From contig DAHXMK010000068.1 in the NCBI GenBank assembly GCA_027365515.1, positions 1-9,166 on the forward strand: DNA of 9,166 bases, read 5' to 3'. Below, piece after piece: positions 1-7,800 of the stretch. The notes under the pieces are model-generated. The model was not told where the DNA came from and searched no databases. It saw only the letters and a program-made list of their open reading frames with translations. Each line of letters opens with the position of its first letter. Positions within the stretch are counted from its first letter, which is position 1. This DNA is from Candidatus Aminicenantota bacterium (GTDB lineage: Bacteria > Acidobacteriota > UBA4820 > DSQY01). The translations under genes and the position numbers were made by a program.

Positions 1-136
1 CGAGGAGGTGGCGGCGGCGGCCAGGCTCATGGAGTATACTGTCGAGGGAGTGGCAAAGAGCCGCCTGAAAGGCCCGAAGGGGAACCAGGAGTATTTCATT
101 CTCCTGGCGCCCGGCAAGAAGGGAGCGCCTAAGTGA
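1..136 (+). CDS. tlyA: TlyA-family rRNA 2'-O-methyltransferase, C-terminal end (5' truncated by window)
   Basis: Only the last 44 codons are visible, read from base 2 and ending at the TGA at 134-136. They encode a tail with the pattern S-x-L-K-G-P-x-G-N-x-E-Y-F. This matches the conserved C-terminus of TlyA/YqxC proteins, which have an N-terminal S4 RNA-binding domain and an FtsJ-like Rossmann methyltransferase domain, and which methylate ribosomal RNA at cytidine 2'-OH. The short Lys/Gly-rich tail after the motif (APGKKGAPK) is not conserved. The downstream neighbour is NAD kinase, with a four-base overlap; tlyA next to nadK is a common bacterial arrangement and supports the call. The catalytic residues lie outside the window, so activity cannot be judged. 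A generic FtsJ-like methyltransferase is the only serious alternative. Confidence 0.82.
   Translation, partial: EEVAAAARLMEYTVEGVAKSRLKGPKGNQEYFILLAPGKKGAPK
119..125 (+). promoter_or_regulatory. Shine-Dalgarno that sets the GTG start of nadK
   Basis: AAGGGAG lies inside the end of tlyA, seven bases before the GTG at 133. The GTG and the tlyA stop share the bases GTGA. This supports GTG 133 as the real start of nadK and suggests translational coupling by ribosomes that terminate on tlyA. Confidence 0.65.
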
Positions 137-993
137 AGACCGTTGGCGTGATCACCAAGCCCCAGCCCGACCTCGCGAGGCCGACGCTCGAAAAGCTTTT
201 ATCGTGGATTGACGGGGCGGGCCACGAGGCGCTGCTCGATCCCGCCTCGAGCGAAATGGTCTCAGGCAAGAAGCGGCCGACGGCCGAGCGCTCCGAGATG
301 CCGGAGCGGTGCGGCCTGATCGTCGTTCTCGGGGGAGACGGCACGCTTCTCTCCGCCGCCCGCCACGTTTACAAGAGGGACGTGCCGATCCTTGGAGTGA
401 ACCTCGGCCACTTGGGATTTTTGACCGAGATCACCGTTGACCAGATGATTCAGGCGCTCGAAGCCTTCGAGAGCGGCAAGGCGGTCATCCAGAGAAGGAT
501 GATGCTGACCGCATCTCTCATCAGGGAGGACAAGACCATCGAGGTCTTCCACTGCCTGAACGACGCCGTCGTGACGAAGGCCGCGCTGGCTAGGATCACC
601 CACTTCCGCGTCGAGGCGGGCGGGCGGTGGCTGACGGACATGAGGGCAGACGGCCTTATCGTGGCGACGCCGACCGGCTCGACCGCGTACAACCTGGCCG
701 CCGGCGGGCCGATCCTCGTCCCAGGGTTGAACGCCATAATTCTTTCGCCCCTCTGTCCCCACACTCTCACGATGCGGCCGATCATACTCGACGCCGCCGA
801 GCCAGTCTGCATAACGCTTCTGGCCAACTCGGAGAAAGTCTATCTGACGGCCGACGGCCAATCGGGCCAGCCGCTGATGTCGGGCGACAAGGTGGTCATC
901 GAGAGGTCGCGACAGTCGGTCGCCCTCGTAGGCCTTCCACGGCGCGACTACTTCGCCCTTCTTCGCGAAAAATTGGGGTGGGGCTCCCGCTGA
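133..993 (+). CDS. nadK: NAD kinase
   Basis: This cytoplasmic enzyme phosphorylates NAD to NADP and so supplies the NADP(H) pool. The 286-residue product has the usual bacterial length and all hallmark motifs. GGDGT is at residues 67-71, where the Asp is the catalytic base and the loop binds nucleotide. LGHLGFL follows at 91-97 and the NAD-binding Asn-Asp pair at 143-144. DGLIVATPTGSTAY is at 173-186, GGP at 191-193, the SPLCPHTLTMRP segment at 205-216, and DGQ at 241-243. The GTG start gives a first beta strand (KTVGVITKP) typical of the family and overlaps the tlyA stop by four bases, so the two genes are probably one operon. No clear terminator follows the gene. Nothing suggests inactivation. 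A long open frame on the opposite strand (about 262-1026) is a codon-bias shadow. Confidence 0.97.
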   Translation: MKTVGVITKPQPDLARPTLEKLLSWIDGAGHEALLDPASSEMVSGKKRPTAERSEMPERCGLIVVLGGDGTLLSAARHVYKRDVPILGVNLGHLGFLTEITVDQMIQALEAFESGKAVIQRRMMLTASLIREDKTIEVFHCLNDAVVTKAALARITHFRVEAGGRWLTDMRADGLIVATPTGSTAYNLAAGGPILVPGLNAIILSPLCPHTLTMRPIILDAAEPVCITLLANSEKVYLTADGQSGQPLMSGDKVVIERSRQSVALVGLPRRDYFALLREKLGWGSR

Positions 994-1019
994 GATGATG
1001 CGGTGCCATATTGGCCTGG

Positions 1020-1048
1020 TTGACAAAATCCTTTGCCAGTCGTATCTT
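1020..1048 (+). promoter_or_regulatory. Sigma70-type promoter of the DUF1573 gene
   Basis: The -35 element TTGACA (1020-1025) is a perfect match to consensus. A 17-base spacer separates it from the -10 element TATCTT (1043-1048, four of six matches). Transcription would start near 1055, leaving a leader of about 25 bases before the ATG at 1081. It sits in the only gap between nadK and the next gene, so it fits an independent transcription unit. Confidence 0.7.
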
Positions 1049-1080
1049 TCAATCTTGGTTTCTTATAAGGAGGCATTCGA

Positions 1081-2196
1081 ATGAGAAAGAGCGTTGCAAT
1101 CCTTCTTGGAACAGCCTTGATGGCTTTTGCGTTGGCAGGTCTCGCTCAGACGCCACCCCCACAACCGCCGCCGGGGCAATTTAAGATCAAGCCGTTGGTA
1201 CCGCCGCCGCAGCAGCCGCCGCAGGCGAACCAAGGCCAGCCACAGCAGGCCACGGGCAACGAAAAGCCGCCGAAGATGGTCATAAGCAAGACCGAATTCG
1301 ACGCCGGCTCGATTTCCAAGGGAAGCCCGGTTCAGGCCGAGTTCGACATCACGAACCAGGGTGCAGGCGTCCTGCAGCTTCTGCGGGTCCAGCCGTCGTG
1401 CGGCTGCACCGTGGCCGAATTCGACCACGAGATCCAGCCTGGCAAGGCCGGTAAGATCAAGGCGACCGTGAACACTCAGGCTTACCAGGGGCCCATCGTC
1501 AAAACAATCCAGGTCTTCACCAACGACCCGGCGATGCAGAACTTCCAACTGACGATCAAGGCCGACGTGAAGGCGATTTTGAACATCCTGCCCTCCGACA
1601 ACCAGCAGTGCGGCTTGATCTTCGAAGGCCAGCCAGTCGAGAAGGACTTCACGATTCATTCAGAAGACAACACCCCCTTCAAGATCACCCAGGTCCAGAC
1701 CGAGGACACCAACCTGAAGTACAACGTGACGATGGAGAAGGACGGCCTCACCGCCCACTTCAACGTCACCGTTCCCGCCAACTATCCGGTCGGGCCGATC
1801 ACCGGCAGGTTCGTCCTGACCACGACTCACCCCAAAGCCCCGACGCTGAACCTCAACGTTTTCGGCACCGTGCGCGAGCCGCTGACCGTCTATCCCAAGG
1901 AAGTCGTCTTCCCCGGCCTCAGCAAGGATTACATCATGCAGAACCAGGAAGACCCGGCCCTGAACAAGCTGGTCACCGTCGCTTTCGAGACCGGTCCCGA
2001 GCTGAAGATCAACAAGGTCGTATCGTCGGTGCCTTTCCTCACCGTGACCTCCGAAGCCACGACGCCCGACCAGCGCTACAGCATCAAGATCCACTTGGAC
2101 GCGAAGAAAGTGAAAGAGGGCGAGTTTAACGGAAAAGTAACCATCGAGACCAACAAAAAGGTCATTGTGATTCCAGTGAGCGGACGCATCTTCTAA
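1081..2196 (+). CDS. Exported DUF1573 protein with Ig-like repeats
   Basis: The product has 371 residues. The ATG is supported by AAGGAGG at 1067-1073, seven bases upstream. A signal peptide is evident: basic MRK, a hydrophobic core at 5-20, and a likely cut after Ala22 (GLA|Q). A Pro/Gln-rich linker follows (about 23-60). Residues 65-165 match DUF1573: a strand with FDAGSISKG, FDITNQG, then SCGCT at 106-110, the family's signature Cys-Gly-Cys, and GPIVKTIQVFTND. This family has an immunoglobulin-like (ASH-type) fold and no established biochemical function. Residues about 168-265 and 270-371 look like two more beta-sandwich units with similar strand patterns but no CGC motif; the last ends in VIVIPVSGRIF. 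The protein is probably periplasmic or surface-exposed, in adhesion or scaffolding rather than catalysis. It has its own promoter and terminator, so it is likely monocistronic. Domain identity is firm, role unknown. Confidence 0.88.
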   Translation: MRKSVAILLGTALMAFALAGLAQTPPPQPPPGQFKIKPLVPPPQQPPQANQGQPQQATGNEKPPKMVISKTEFDAGSISKGSPVQAEFDITNQGAGVLQLLRVQPSCGCTVAEFDHEIQPGKAGKIKATVNTQAYQGPIVKTIQVFTNDPAMQNFQLTIKADVKAILNILPSDNQQCGLIFEGQPVEKDFTIHSEDNTPFKITQVQTEDTNLKYNVTMEKDGLTAHFNVTVPANYPVGPITGRFVLTTTHPKAPTLNLNVFGTVREPLTVYPKEVVFPGLSKDYIMQNQEDPALNKLVTVAFETGPELKINKVVSSVPFLTVTSEATTPDQRYSIKIHLDAKKVKEGEFNGKVTIETNKKVIVIPVSGRIF

Positions 2197-2218
2197 GACG
2201 CCGCTTCGATTTGGCTTT

Positions 2219-2249
2219 CAAGGGCCGGGGCGCTGCTCCGGCCCTTTTT
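2219..2249 (+). terminator. Rho-independent terminator after the DUF1573 gene
   Basis: The arm AAGGGCCGG (2220-2228) pairs with CCGGCCCTT (2238-2246). A G-U and a G-C pair can extend it inward, leaving a five-base loop. It runs into a tract of five T residues (2245-2249). It starts 22 bases after the stop codon at 2194-2196. This is the strongest terminator in the window and separates the DUF1573 gene from the gene downstream. Confidence 0.9.
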
Positions 2250-2261
2250 GCATCTGTTCGA

Positions 2262-2290
2262 TTGACAACCTTGCCGTAAAACGGTAAATT
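2262..2290 (+). promoter_or_regulatory. Sigma70-type promoter of the zinc-ribbon/pseudopilin gene
   Basis: A perfect -35 TTGACA (2262-2267) is followed after 17 bases by TAAATT (2285-2290, four of six matches to the -10 consensus). It begins only 13 bases after the preceding terminator and ends 24 bases before the ATG at 2315. The start site would fall near 2297, which would leave a very short leader of roughly 18 bases that still contains the Shine-Dalgarno GGAGGAG (2304-2310). Confidence 0.65.
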
Positions 2291-2295
2291 GCCGT
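2271..2295 (+). repeat. Small inverted/direct repeat in the promoter, possible operator
   Basis: TTGCCGT (2271-2277) faces ACGGTAA (2281-2287), an inverted repeat with one mismatch and a three-base centre, lying mostly within the -35/-10 spacer. TTGCCGT recurs as a direct repeat at 2289-2295, overlapping the end of the -10 element. The two direct copies are 18 bases apart. The position would suit a repressor, but the repeats are short and no regulator gene is visible. Confidence 0.3.
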
Positions 2296-2314
2296 TGTCC
2301 GATGGAGGAGCGCG

Positions 2315-3133
2315 ATGAGCTGGAGCTGCCCTAGCTGCAAGACGGATAACCCCGATGGCGGAAGATTTTGCATCGAGTGCGGGACGCCGGCGCCGGATGC
2401 GCCTTCCCGCCCCAGCGAGCCAACGCCCCAGCCATCCCAGCAGGCGCCCGCCCAACCGGCCGCTTCAGCCCCGAAGGTTCAGGAAGAACCGCGGCCGGCC
2501 GTTGCGCCACCACTGGTCCAGCCACCGCCCTCCCCTCCTTTTCAGGCTCCACGGCCTCCGGCTCAAGTTCCGCCCGCTCCGGCGACGCCCGCCGCTCCGC
2601 CTCAAGCGCAGGTTCAGCCCGCCAAGAAGAGCGGCAAGATCATCGTCATAACGCTCGTGATCATCGCGGTTGTTCTCATAGGCGTTTGCGTGCTTGGAAT
2701 CATCGCCGCCATCGCGATTCCCAATTTCGTGCAGGCGAAGGAGCTAGCCCGCCAAAGAAGAAGCGTAGTTGATATCCAGACACTGGCGACGGCGATTCTG
2801 TCTTACCATACCGACACTGGGAGTTATCCTCCCGTTAACCAGAGCGAAACCGAAACATACGGCCTGGGAACGATTGACGCTCTCCAGAGTTACCTCGTTC
2901 CCAATTACATGAAGGAGCTTCCCAAGGCAGACGGCTGGGGCAACCCTTACCTTTACGGCGCCAACAAGGACGCCTCCTCTTTTGTCCTTATGAGCATGGG
3001 CTCTGACGGCAAACAGGGAGACGAGGGGATACCCCAGGACTACGTCACTACCAGTTGCTACCAGGACGACATCCTCTGGAAGGACAACTCCTTCCTACAG
3101 GTGCCTGAAGGCAAACAGAGCAACTGCAAGTAG
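2315..3133 (+). CDS. Zinc-ribbon protein with a GspG-like pseudopilin domain (tethered, no prepilin cleavage site)
   Basis: This 272-residue protein has four parts. Residues 1-23 form a zinc ribbon with Cys5-X2-Cys8-X10-Cys19-X2-Cys22. Residues 25-105 are a disordered linker in which 29 of 81 residues are proline. Residues 109-135 are a membrane segment that merges into the pilin-like AAIAIPNF (131-138) and a charged amphipathic helix. The rest resembles the major pseudopilin GspG of type II secretion: TDTGSYPP (166-173), LPKADGWGNPYLYG (202-215) and SMGSDGKQGDEG (227-238), a stretch that binds calcium in GspG. Aligned on IPNF, the places of Gly-1 and Glu+5 hold Leu114 and Val119, so a prepilin peptidase should not process it. 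I infer a membrane-anchored protein with a cytoplasmic zinc ribbon and an extracytoplasmic pilin-like head. C248 and C271 near the end could form a disulfide. No secretion or pilus genes are nearby. The ATG has GGAGGAG four bases upstream. Function is unknown. Confidence 0.85.
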   Translation: MSWSCPSCKTDNPDGGRFCIECGTPAPDAPSRPSEPTPQPSQQAPAQPAASAPKVQEEPRPAVAPPLVQPPPSPPFQAPRPPAQVPPAPATPAAPPQAQVQPAKKSGKIIVITLVIIAVVLIGVCVLGIIAAIAIPNFVQAKELARQRRSVVDIQTLATAILSYHTDTGSYPPVNQSETETYGLGTIDALQSYLVPNYMKELPKADGWGNPYLYGANKDASSFVLMSMGSDGKQGDEGIPQDYVTTSCYQDDILWKDNSFLQVPEGKQSNCK

Positions 3134-3213
3134 GCGTAATCCCTCAACTGCCGAGGTTTAGCGCCGAGACGTTCGTCCAATATTTAACTGTCTGCGCCGG
3201 CTCACATGAGCGC

Positions 3214-4869
3214 TCAAAAGCTTGCCGATGCGTTCCATGTAAGAAAGAAGCGCTGAAGTTCCTCCTTAAAATTGGCAATGCCATCAACTTGCTCTGGAGA
3301 GGTCCGGCTTGCCCCCGAGCAGGGATTTTCCACTGCAATGATATCCCTGCCTGAGCTTACATACACACGTTTTTGGGCAATACAGATGTTTTCGAACATG
3401 GGAAGTTCAGGCGAGCCAGCATCCGGTGTACATGTCGCACCGAATCCTCTACAGCAGATGGGACCACCCGGGAACTGCTTATGATGAAACTTGGCTCCAG
3501 AACCGGTGTCAATAGTCAGTACACGGTCCGTCTCCAAATCAGGCCAGGCTCCAAGCAAGTTTTCGCGCTTGTCAATCTTCTCAAGCAACGAGCCATTGGC
3601 CGCGTCAATGAACTCGATGGAGTTGTGGTTGAAAAGGGCAATATATTTTCCGTCGCTAGAGAGGACGGGATTCGCAGGCCACGCCCCGGTAGACGGATCG
3701 CCTTTGTACATCTTAATATCGAGACGCCAAGCGATCTTGCCGCTACGTGAATCAACCCGTTCAAGCTGGCCCTGAAGCCGATCTACTACCAACAACGCAT
3801 CGCCACATTGTTCGATGCTTGGAAATCGGGCGCTCAACATCCACAACGGCTGCGGCTCTCCGAATTTATAAGCATAAACAGCGTCACTCTGCACCTTGAT
3901 GAGAATCTGGCCCTTCTTGATAGAGGATAGATAGCTGTGTTCTCCACCTGGGATCGTGGTCACAAGATTGCCGTCCTTGCATGAGAAAAATCCAATCCCC
4001 TTCTCCGCGCCAAGCCACTGTGCTATATAACCTTCGCCTAAAATCGGACCAGAAAAGATCCCCGAATCCATGCTCTCGTGCGACATCTTGACGCTCCAGA
4101 GCGGCGCGCCTGAAGTTACGGCATAGGCCTCAAGGCGAGGCGGATGCTTTCGTAAGACCGTCGCAATGCCAAAACCCACCGCAATACCAGCTATCCCGCT
4201 GCCCTCACTACCATTCTTCGTCCATATGATTTCGCCAGACCTTCTGTCTCTCAGCTCAAGTCCCCCTTTTCTTGACAAGAGCGCATGAGTGTCGTCGAAA
4301 GCGCATGGAGCCGTGGCATTCAAGTCACCTATTTTGACCGAGACATCGCCTCCCTTTCCAATTCGTTCATACACAGCCGACGCGTATGGATAGAAGGACA
4401 TAATCTCCGCGGCGCCTTCCCACTCATGCGCGGCCATATATCCCATCGTGCCGGCCTTGAAGATGGAAATGTCTTCATCAGCGCTTTCAACCCGCTGACC
4501 GGTTCTAAGGTCGAGCACTCTGCACTCATCCCCGCCGATCCCGGCATAAACCAGCCAATGGCCCGTATGCGTCCACAGGAAAAGACTGTTGACGTTCGTC
4601 TCATTGCACTCCCAAAGCAGTTGGCCACTGACGCCGTCAAAGGCATAACATTTCAACTGGCCCTTCCCGCCGCTGTGCTTTTCCTGCACCCATGCAACAA
4701 GGTCATCAACTCCGTCGCCATTGCAATCCGCCAAGAGCAGATCCATGACCGGATGCTCTTTCGTCTTCGATGGGTCCGCGCTCCATTTCCAGATCGGACT
4801 TTGCGCTGAGCTGGTCGTACACAGCCACAAGGAAATGACGGTTGCCAAGATACCTTTTTTCCCAAACAT
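3214..4869 (-). CDS. Exported beta-propeller-like protein (PQQ-type repeats, FG-GAP-like loop)
   Basis: The product has 551 residues from the ATG at 4869, which has GGGAGG five bases upstream and gives a clean signal peptide (MFGKK, hydrophobic core, cut after SSA at residue 22). An upstream ATG at 4905 would add 12 residues, spoil the signal peptide and overlap the preceding gene. An acidic loop D-x-N-x-D-G-x-D-D (48-56) resembles calcium loops of FG-GAP/VCBS propellers. At least six blade-type turns of the form D-x-x-S/T-G-x-x-x-W recur: 78-86, 120-128, 208-216, 250-258, 373-381 and 422-430. This is the pattern of PQQ-like propellers (quinoprotein dehydrogenases, BamB). I see no PQQ-binding or dehydrogenase motif, so a binding or scaffold role is more likely than catalysis. 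The mature part has many cysteines, including a cluster at 472, 473, 480 and 496. It lies 11 bases downstream of the alpha-2-macroglobulin gene and probably shares its mRNA. Its G+C content is lower than that of its partner. Confidence 0.8.
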   Translation of the reverse strand: MFGKKGILATVISLWLCTTSSAQSPIWKWSADPSKTKEHPVMDLLLADCNGDGVDDLVAWVQEKHSGGKGQLKCYAFDGVSGQLLWECNETNVNSLFLWTHTGHWLVYAGIGGDECRVLDLRTGQRVESADEDISIFKAGTMGYMAAHEWEGAAEIMSFYPYASAVYERIGKGGDVSVKIGDLNATAPCAFDDTHALLSRKGGLELRDRRSGEIIWTKNGSEGSGIAGIAVGFGIATVLRKHPPRLEAYAVTSGAPLWSVKMSHESMDSGIFSGPILGEGYIAQWLGAEKGIGFFSCKDGNLVTTIPGGEHSYLSSIKKGQILIKVQSDAVYAYKFGEPQPLWMLSARFPSIEQCGDALLVVDRLQGQLERVDSRSGKIAWRLDIKMYKGDPSTGAWPANPVLSSDGKYIALFNHNSIEFIDAANGSLLEKIDKRENLLGAWPDLETDRVLTIDTGSGAKFHHKQFPGGPICCRGFGATCTPDAGSPELPMFENICIAQKRVYVSSGRDIIAVENPCSGASRTSPEQVDGIANFKEELQRFFLTWNASASF

Positions 4870-4874
4870 CTGAT

Positions 4875-4880
4875 CCTCCC
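4875..4880 (-). promoter_or_regulatory. Shine-Dalgarno that decides the start of the propeller gene
   Basis: On the minus strand GGGAGG lies directly after the TGA of the alpha-2-macroglobulin gene (4881-4883) and five bases before the ATG at 4869. It selects this ATG over the in-frame ATG at 4905, and its place favours re-initiation by ribosomes leaving the upstream gene. Confidence 0.75.
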
Positions 4881-7800
4881 TCAAGGCCTTATGTCCACCG
4901 TGCATGTTGCCGTGCGGCCGAAGACTTCGGGCTCGTACATCTCTTCGGCCCGGGCGCTTTCAACCCTGAAGCTGCCGGCGGTCGTGGCGCGAACCACGTA
5001 GCGGAACTCGTGCTCGCCTTCGCTCAGCCTGGTGGCGAAGAGAAGGACGCGGTCGTCGTGGCGCTCGACGTGGTCGAACCCGCCGTGCTGCCACGCGTCG
5101 AGCCACTGCTGGTTCTGCTCCATGTCCTGGTCCTGCGCCCGTGAAAGGTCCCTGGCCGTCGTTGCGAACCATGACTCGACCGGCTCGAAACCTGCCGGGA
5201 TGGGATCGGTTACGGCTACGAACCGCCGCTCTTTGGTCAGCTTGAACTTGAGCGTCACCTGAACCAAATCCCCCGCCTTGTAGCTCGTGGCCGCGGCGCC
5301 GCCTTTGAGAGGGGCGTACTCCCTTGTCAGGTATATGCCTTGGTCCATCGGCTCTTTCGTCACGGCGGATGAGGCGTATTTGAGCCGCGCCACGTAGAAG
5401 AGCGAGCCGCTCCCCTCCTCCTTGAAGACCAGCGGCAGCGCTTCTCCCGCCTTGCCTCCCGATAAGAGATTGGCCATCGGCGTGTCGCTCGTCGCCGCCT
5501 TTGTATCCCTGCCTTTGAATGTCGCGCTAGTCAGCGTCTTCAGCCCCAGCGCGACGGTGGCCGTGAAATCGGGCGTCTCCTTTTCGTACTTCCGGTAGTA
5601 GTCAACGAACGACGCCATCGCCCAGGCGTTCTCCTGCGTGTTGCCCCACCGCCCTTTCTTGCGCGCGCTCATCAGCCACCGCACGAGCCCATTAACCAGG
5701 GAGGCGTCGTCGCTGTTTCGCACTATCGAGCCCAGGGCGATCGCCGTCGAGCGGATGTTGCTGTTCCAGTAGTAAAGAAGATACGGGTCGGATAGCTCTT
5801 CGACGTGGGCGCTGCCGCCCTCGGGGGCGATGGCGTTTTTGACGCCCCGCTCGATATCCACGACCATCGGGTCGCTCCCGCCACGGCCGGAGGCCTTGAG
5901 CGCGTCCCACAGGTAGCAGAGGCCGAAGACCGGCATCTTGTCCCTGTACCCGAAAAGCCTTGTCAGGTGGCTGTCAACGTTTTTGCCACCTTCCGCCAGC
6001 ACCTTGCAGGCGAAGGCCTGCCACGCCGTGTAGCATGGCCAGTAGCCCTCGTTGGCCGGCTTCTCCTCCCCCATGCTGTTCATAAGGTAGGCGTAGCCTC
6101 TTTCGAGGACGCTCGGGGTGACCTTGTAGCCCAGCGACACCCCCCTCTGCATGACGTGGAGAACGTAGCTCGTCAAATATGGCGAGGCCCAGATGCACGG
6201 CTCGCCGCGCCAGTAAACGAATCCGCCGTCGTCGCACTGGTAGGCTTCAAGCTCGGAAAGAGTTTTCTGTGTCACGCTCCTCAAATCGCTTGGAGCGATC
6301 CCCGTAAGGCTGAAGGCGCCGCCGAGGTCCGCCGCGAGCATCAGCGCCAGCGCGCACGAGGCGCGCTGTTCGGCGCAGCCGTAGGGATAATCCACGACGT
6401 ATCTCGCGCCTTCGCCCAGCCCGACCATGGCGGTGGATGAAAGCTCCACGTGAAGTCCGCCGACGCCGCTCATCACACCGGCCGGCAGGTTGACCGTTTC
6501 CTTCGCCTCGGGCTTGGCCACGCCGTAGGCCGCCACCACCTCGGGCGAGGCCAGAAGCTCCACCGGAAGAGTCGCCTCGAAGGCGTCCTCCTCGCCGAGC
6601 AGTTTGGCGCTCATCTGGATTCTCGCCTGCCCGACTCCTTTGGCGGCCACGTTGAATCTCGCTTCAGCGGAGCCTTTGGCGGCAACCTCGACGCTCCGCG
6701 GGCCGCCGTCAACTTCCACGAGGTTGGGGTCCAGGCTCGTCATCGTCACAACAGCGGTGCCGCCTTGCTTGAGCAAGCTGTGGAGGACGGCGCCGAAGTA
6801 TGCCTTGTCTCCGAGCGAAAGGAAGCGTGGAAAGGCCGGCGTGAGAAGCAGCGGCTTGCTGACGCGGATTTCCTTCTCGCCCCATCCGAAGCGGTGCTGC
6901 TTGTCCTGGGCGACGGCCATCACCCTGAAGGTGGTGAGCGACTCGGGAAGAACCGCCTCCGTCTCGAAGTGTCCCTTCGAGTCGGTAACGGCCGAGCCGA
7001 CCCAGACCGCCAGAACGCGGAAGTCCTTTCTGACCTGCGTTCCCGGGCCAGTCTCGTAACCGCCTCCGCCGCCCTCTTCCGCGCCCTTCGGCGTTATCAC
7101 GCGGCGGCTGATGAGTTTCTGGCGGCTGTCCTCGCTCATGACCTGAAGTCCCTTCTGGACCCAGACCGACGGCAGAACGTCCGGCGTCTTGTATCCGGTC
7201 AGAGAGAGAACGCCATAATCAACCGCCCAGAGCGTCACTTCGCCGACGACCGGCCTGCCGTCGCAATCCTTCACGTCGGCGAAAAACTTCGCCTTCTCCG
7301 CGGGCCTGTACTCCTCTTTGTCGCTGCCGGCCGAAACGGCAAGCCTCTTCCTGGCGTTCGCTATCTTCAGTTCGGTGTAGCCAAGCTTGAAGGCCGGCTT
7401 TCCAGGATCGGAGCCGTCCTGCTCCAACTTGTCGCTCGTCCTGCCTCGTATCAGAAGAACGGAGACGAAGACGTTGGGAATCTCATTTTCCGTCAGTGGA
7501 ACTTCAACCGTCTGATGTGTCGAGGCCAGATCGAAGCGTTTGTACGAGCGGATGCCTTCGCGCTCGACTGTCAGCAGGGCCGTGGCTTTCTCCCAGGGAG
7601 ACTTGATCAGGATGCGCGCCGTCTCGCCCGGCTTGTAGCTCTTCTTCTCCGGGACCAGGTCAATCCTGTTGCTGTCGTAGCGTTCCCACGCGGTATAACC
7701 GCCGCCTAGAGCGTAGAACTCGGTGTCGGTAGTGGTCGTCCTTCCCTCGGAATCGCTCGCCGTCACCGAAAGAACGTAGATGCCGCCTTCGGGAATCGTC

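Noticed and set aside
1005..1015. GCCA-TAT-TGGC inverted repeat between nadK and the next promoter
   Set aside because: Four base pairs with a three-base loop is too short to call an operator or terminator, and no T tract follows.
262..1026. A 254-codon minus-strand frame across nadK
   Set aside because: It is opposite a gene with all NAD kinase motifs, its composition is Arg/Gly/Val-biased, and no homology is recognisable.
2315..3133. Calling this gene gspG or a type II secretion component
   Set aside because: The N-terminal zinc ribbon and missing Gly-1/Glu+5 rule out a canonical pseudopilin, and no other secretion genes are nearby.
3200..3211. Palindrome GCTCACATGAGC as a bidirectional terminator
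   Set aside because: The stem is only four to five pairs and no T run follows on either strand.
4869..4905. An upstream ATG at 4905 as start of the propeller protein
   Set aside because: It has no good Shine-Dalgarno, would overlap the macroglobulin gene and would place polar residues before the signal peptide. The ATG at 4869 has GGGAGG at the right distance.
6450..7709. A 419-codon open frame on the plus strand, inside the macroglobulin gene
   Set aside because: Its translation is rich in Arg, His and Leu, with no recognisable domain. It is antisense to well-conserved macroglobulin sequence, and long antisense frames are expected in GC-rich codons.
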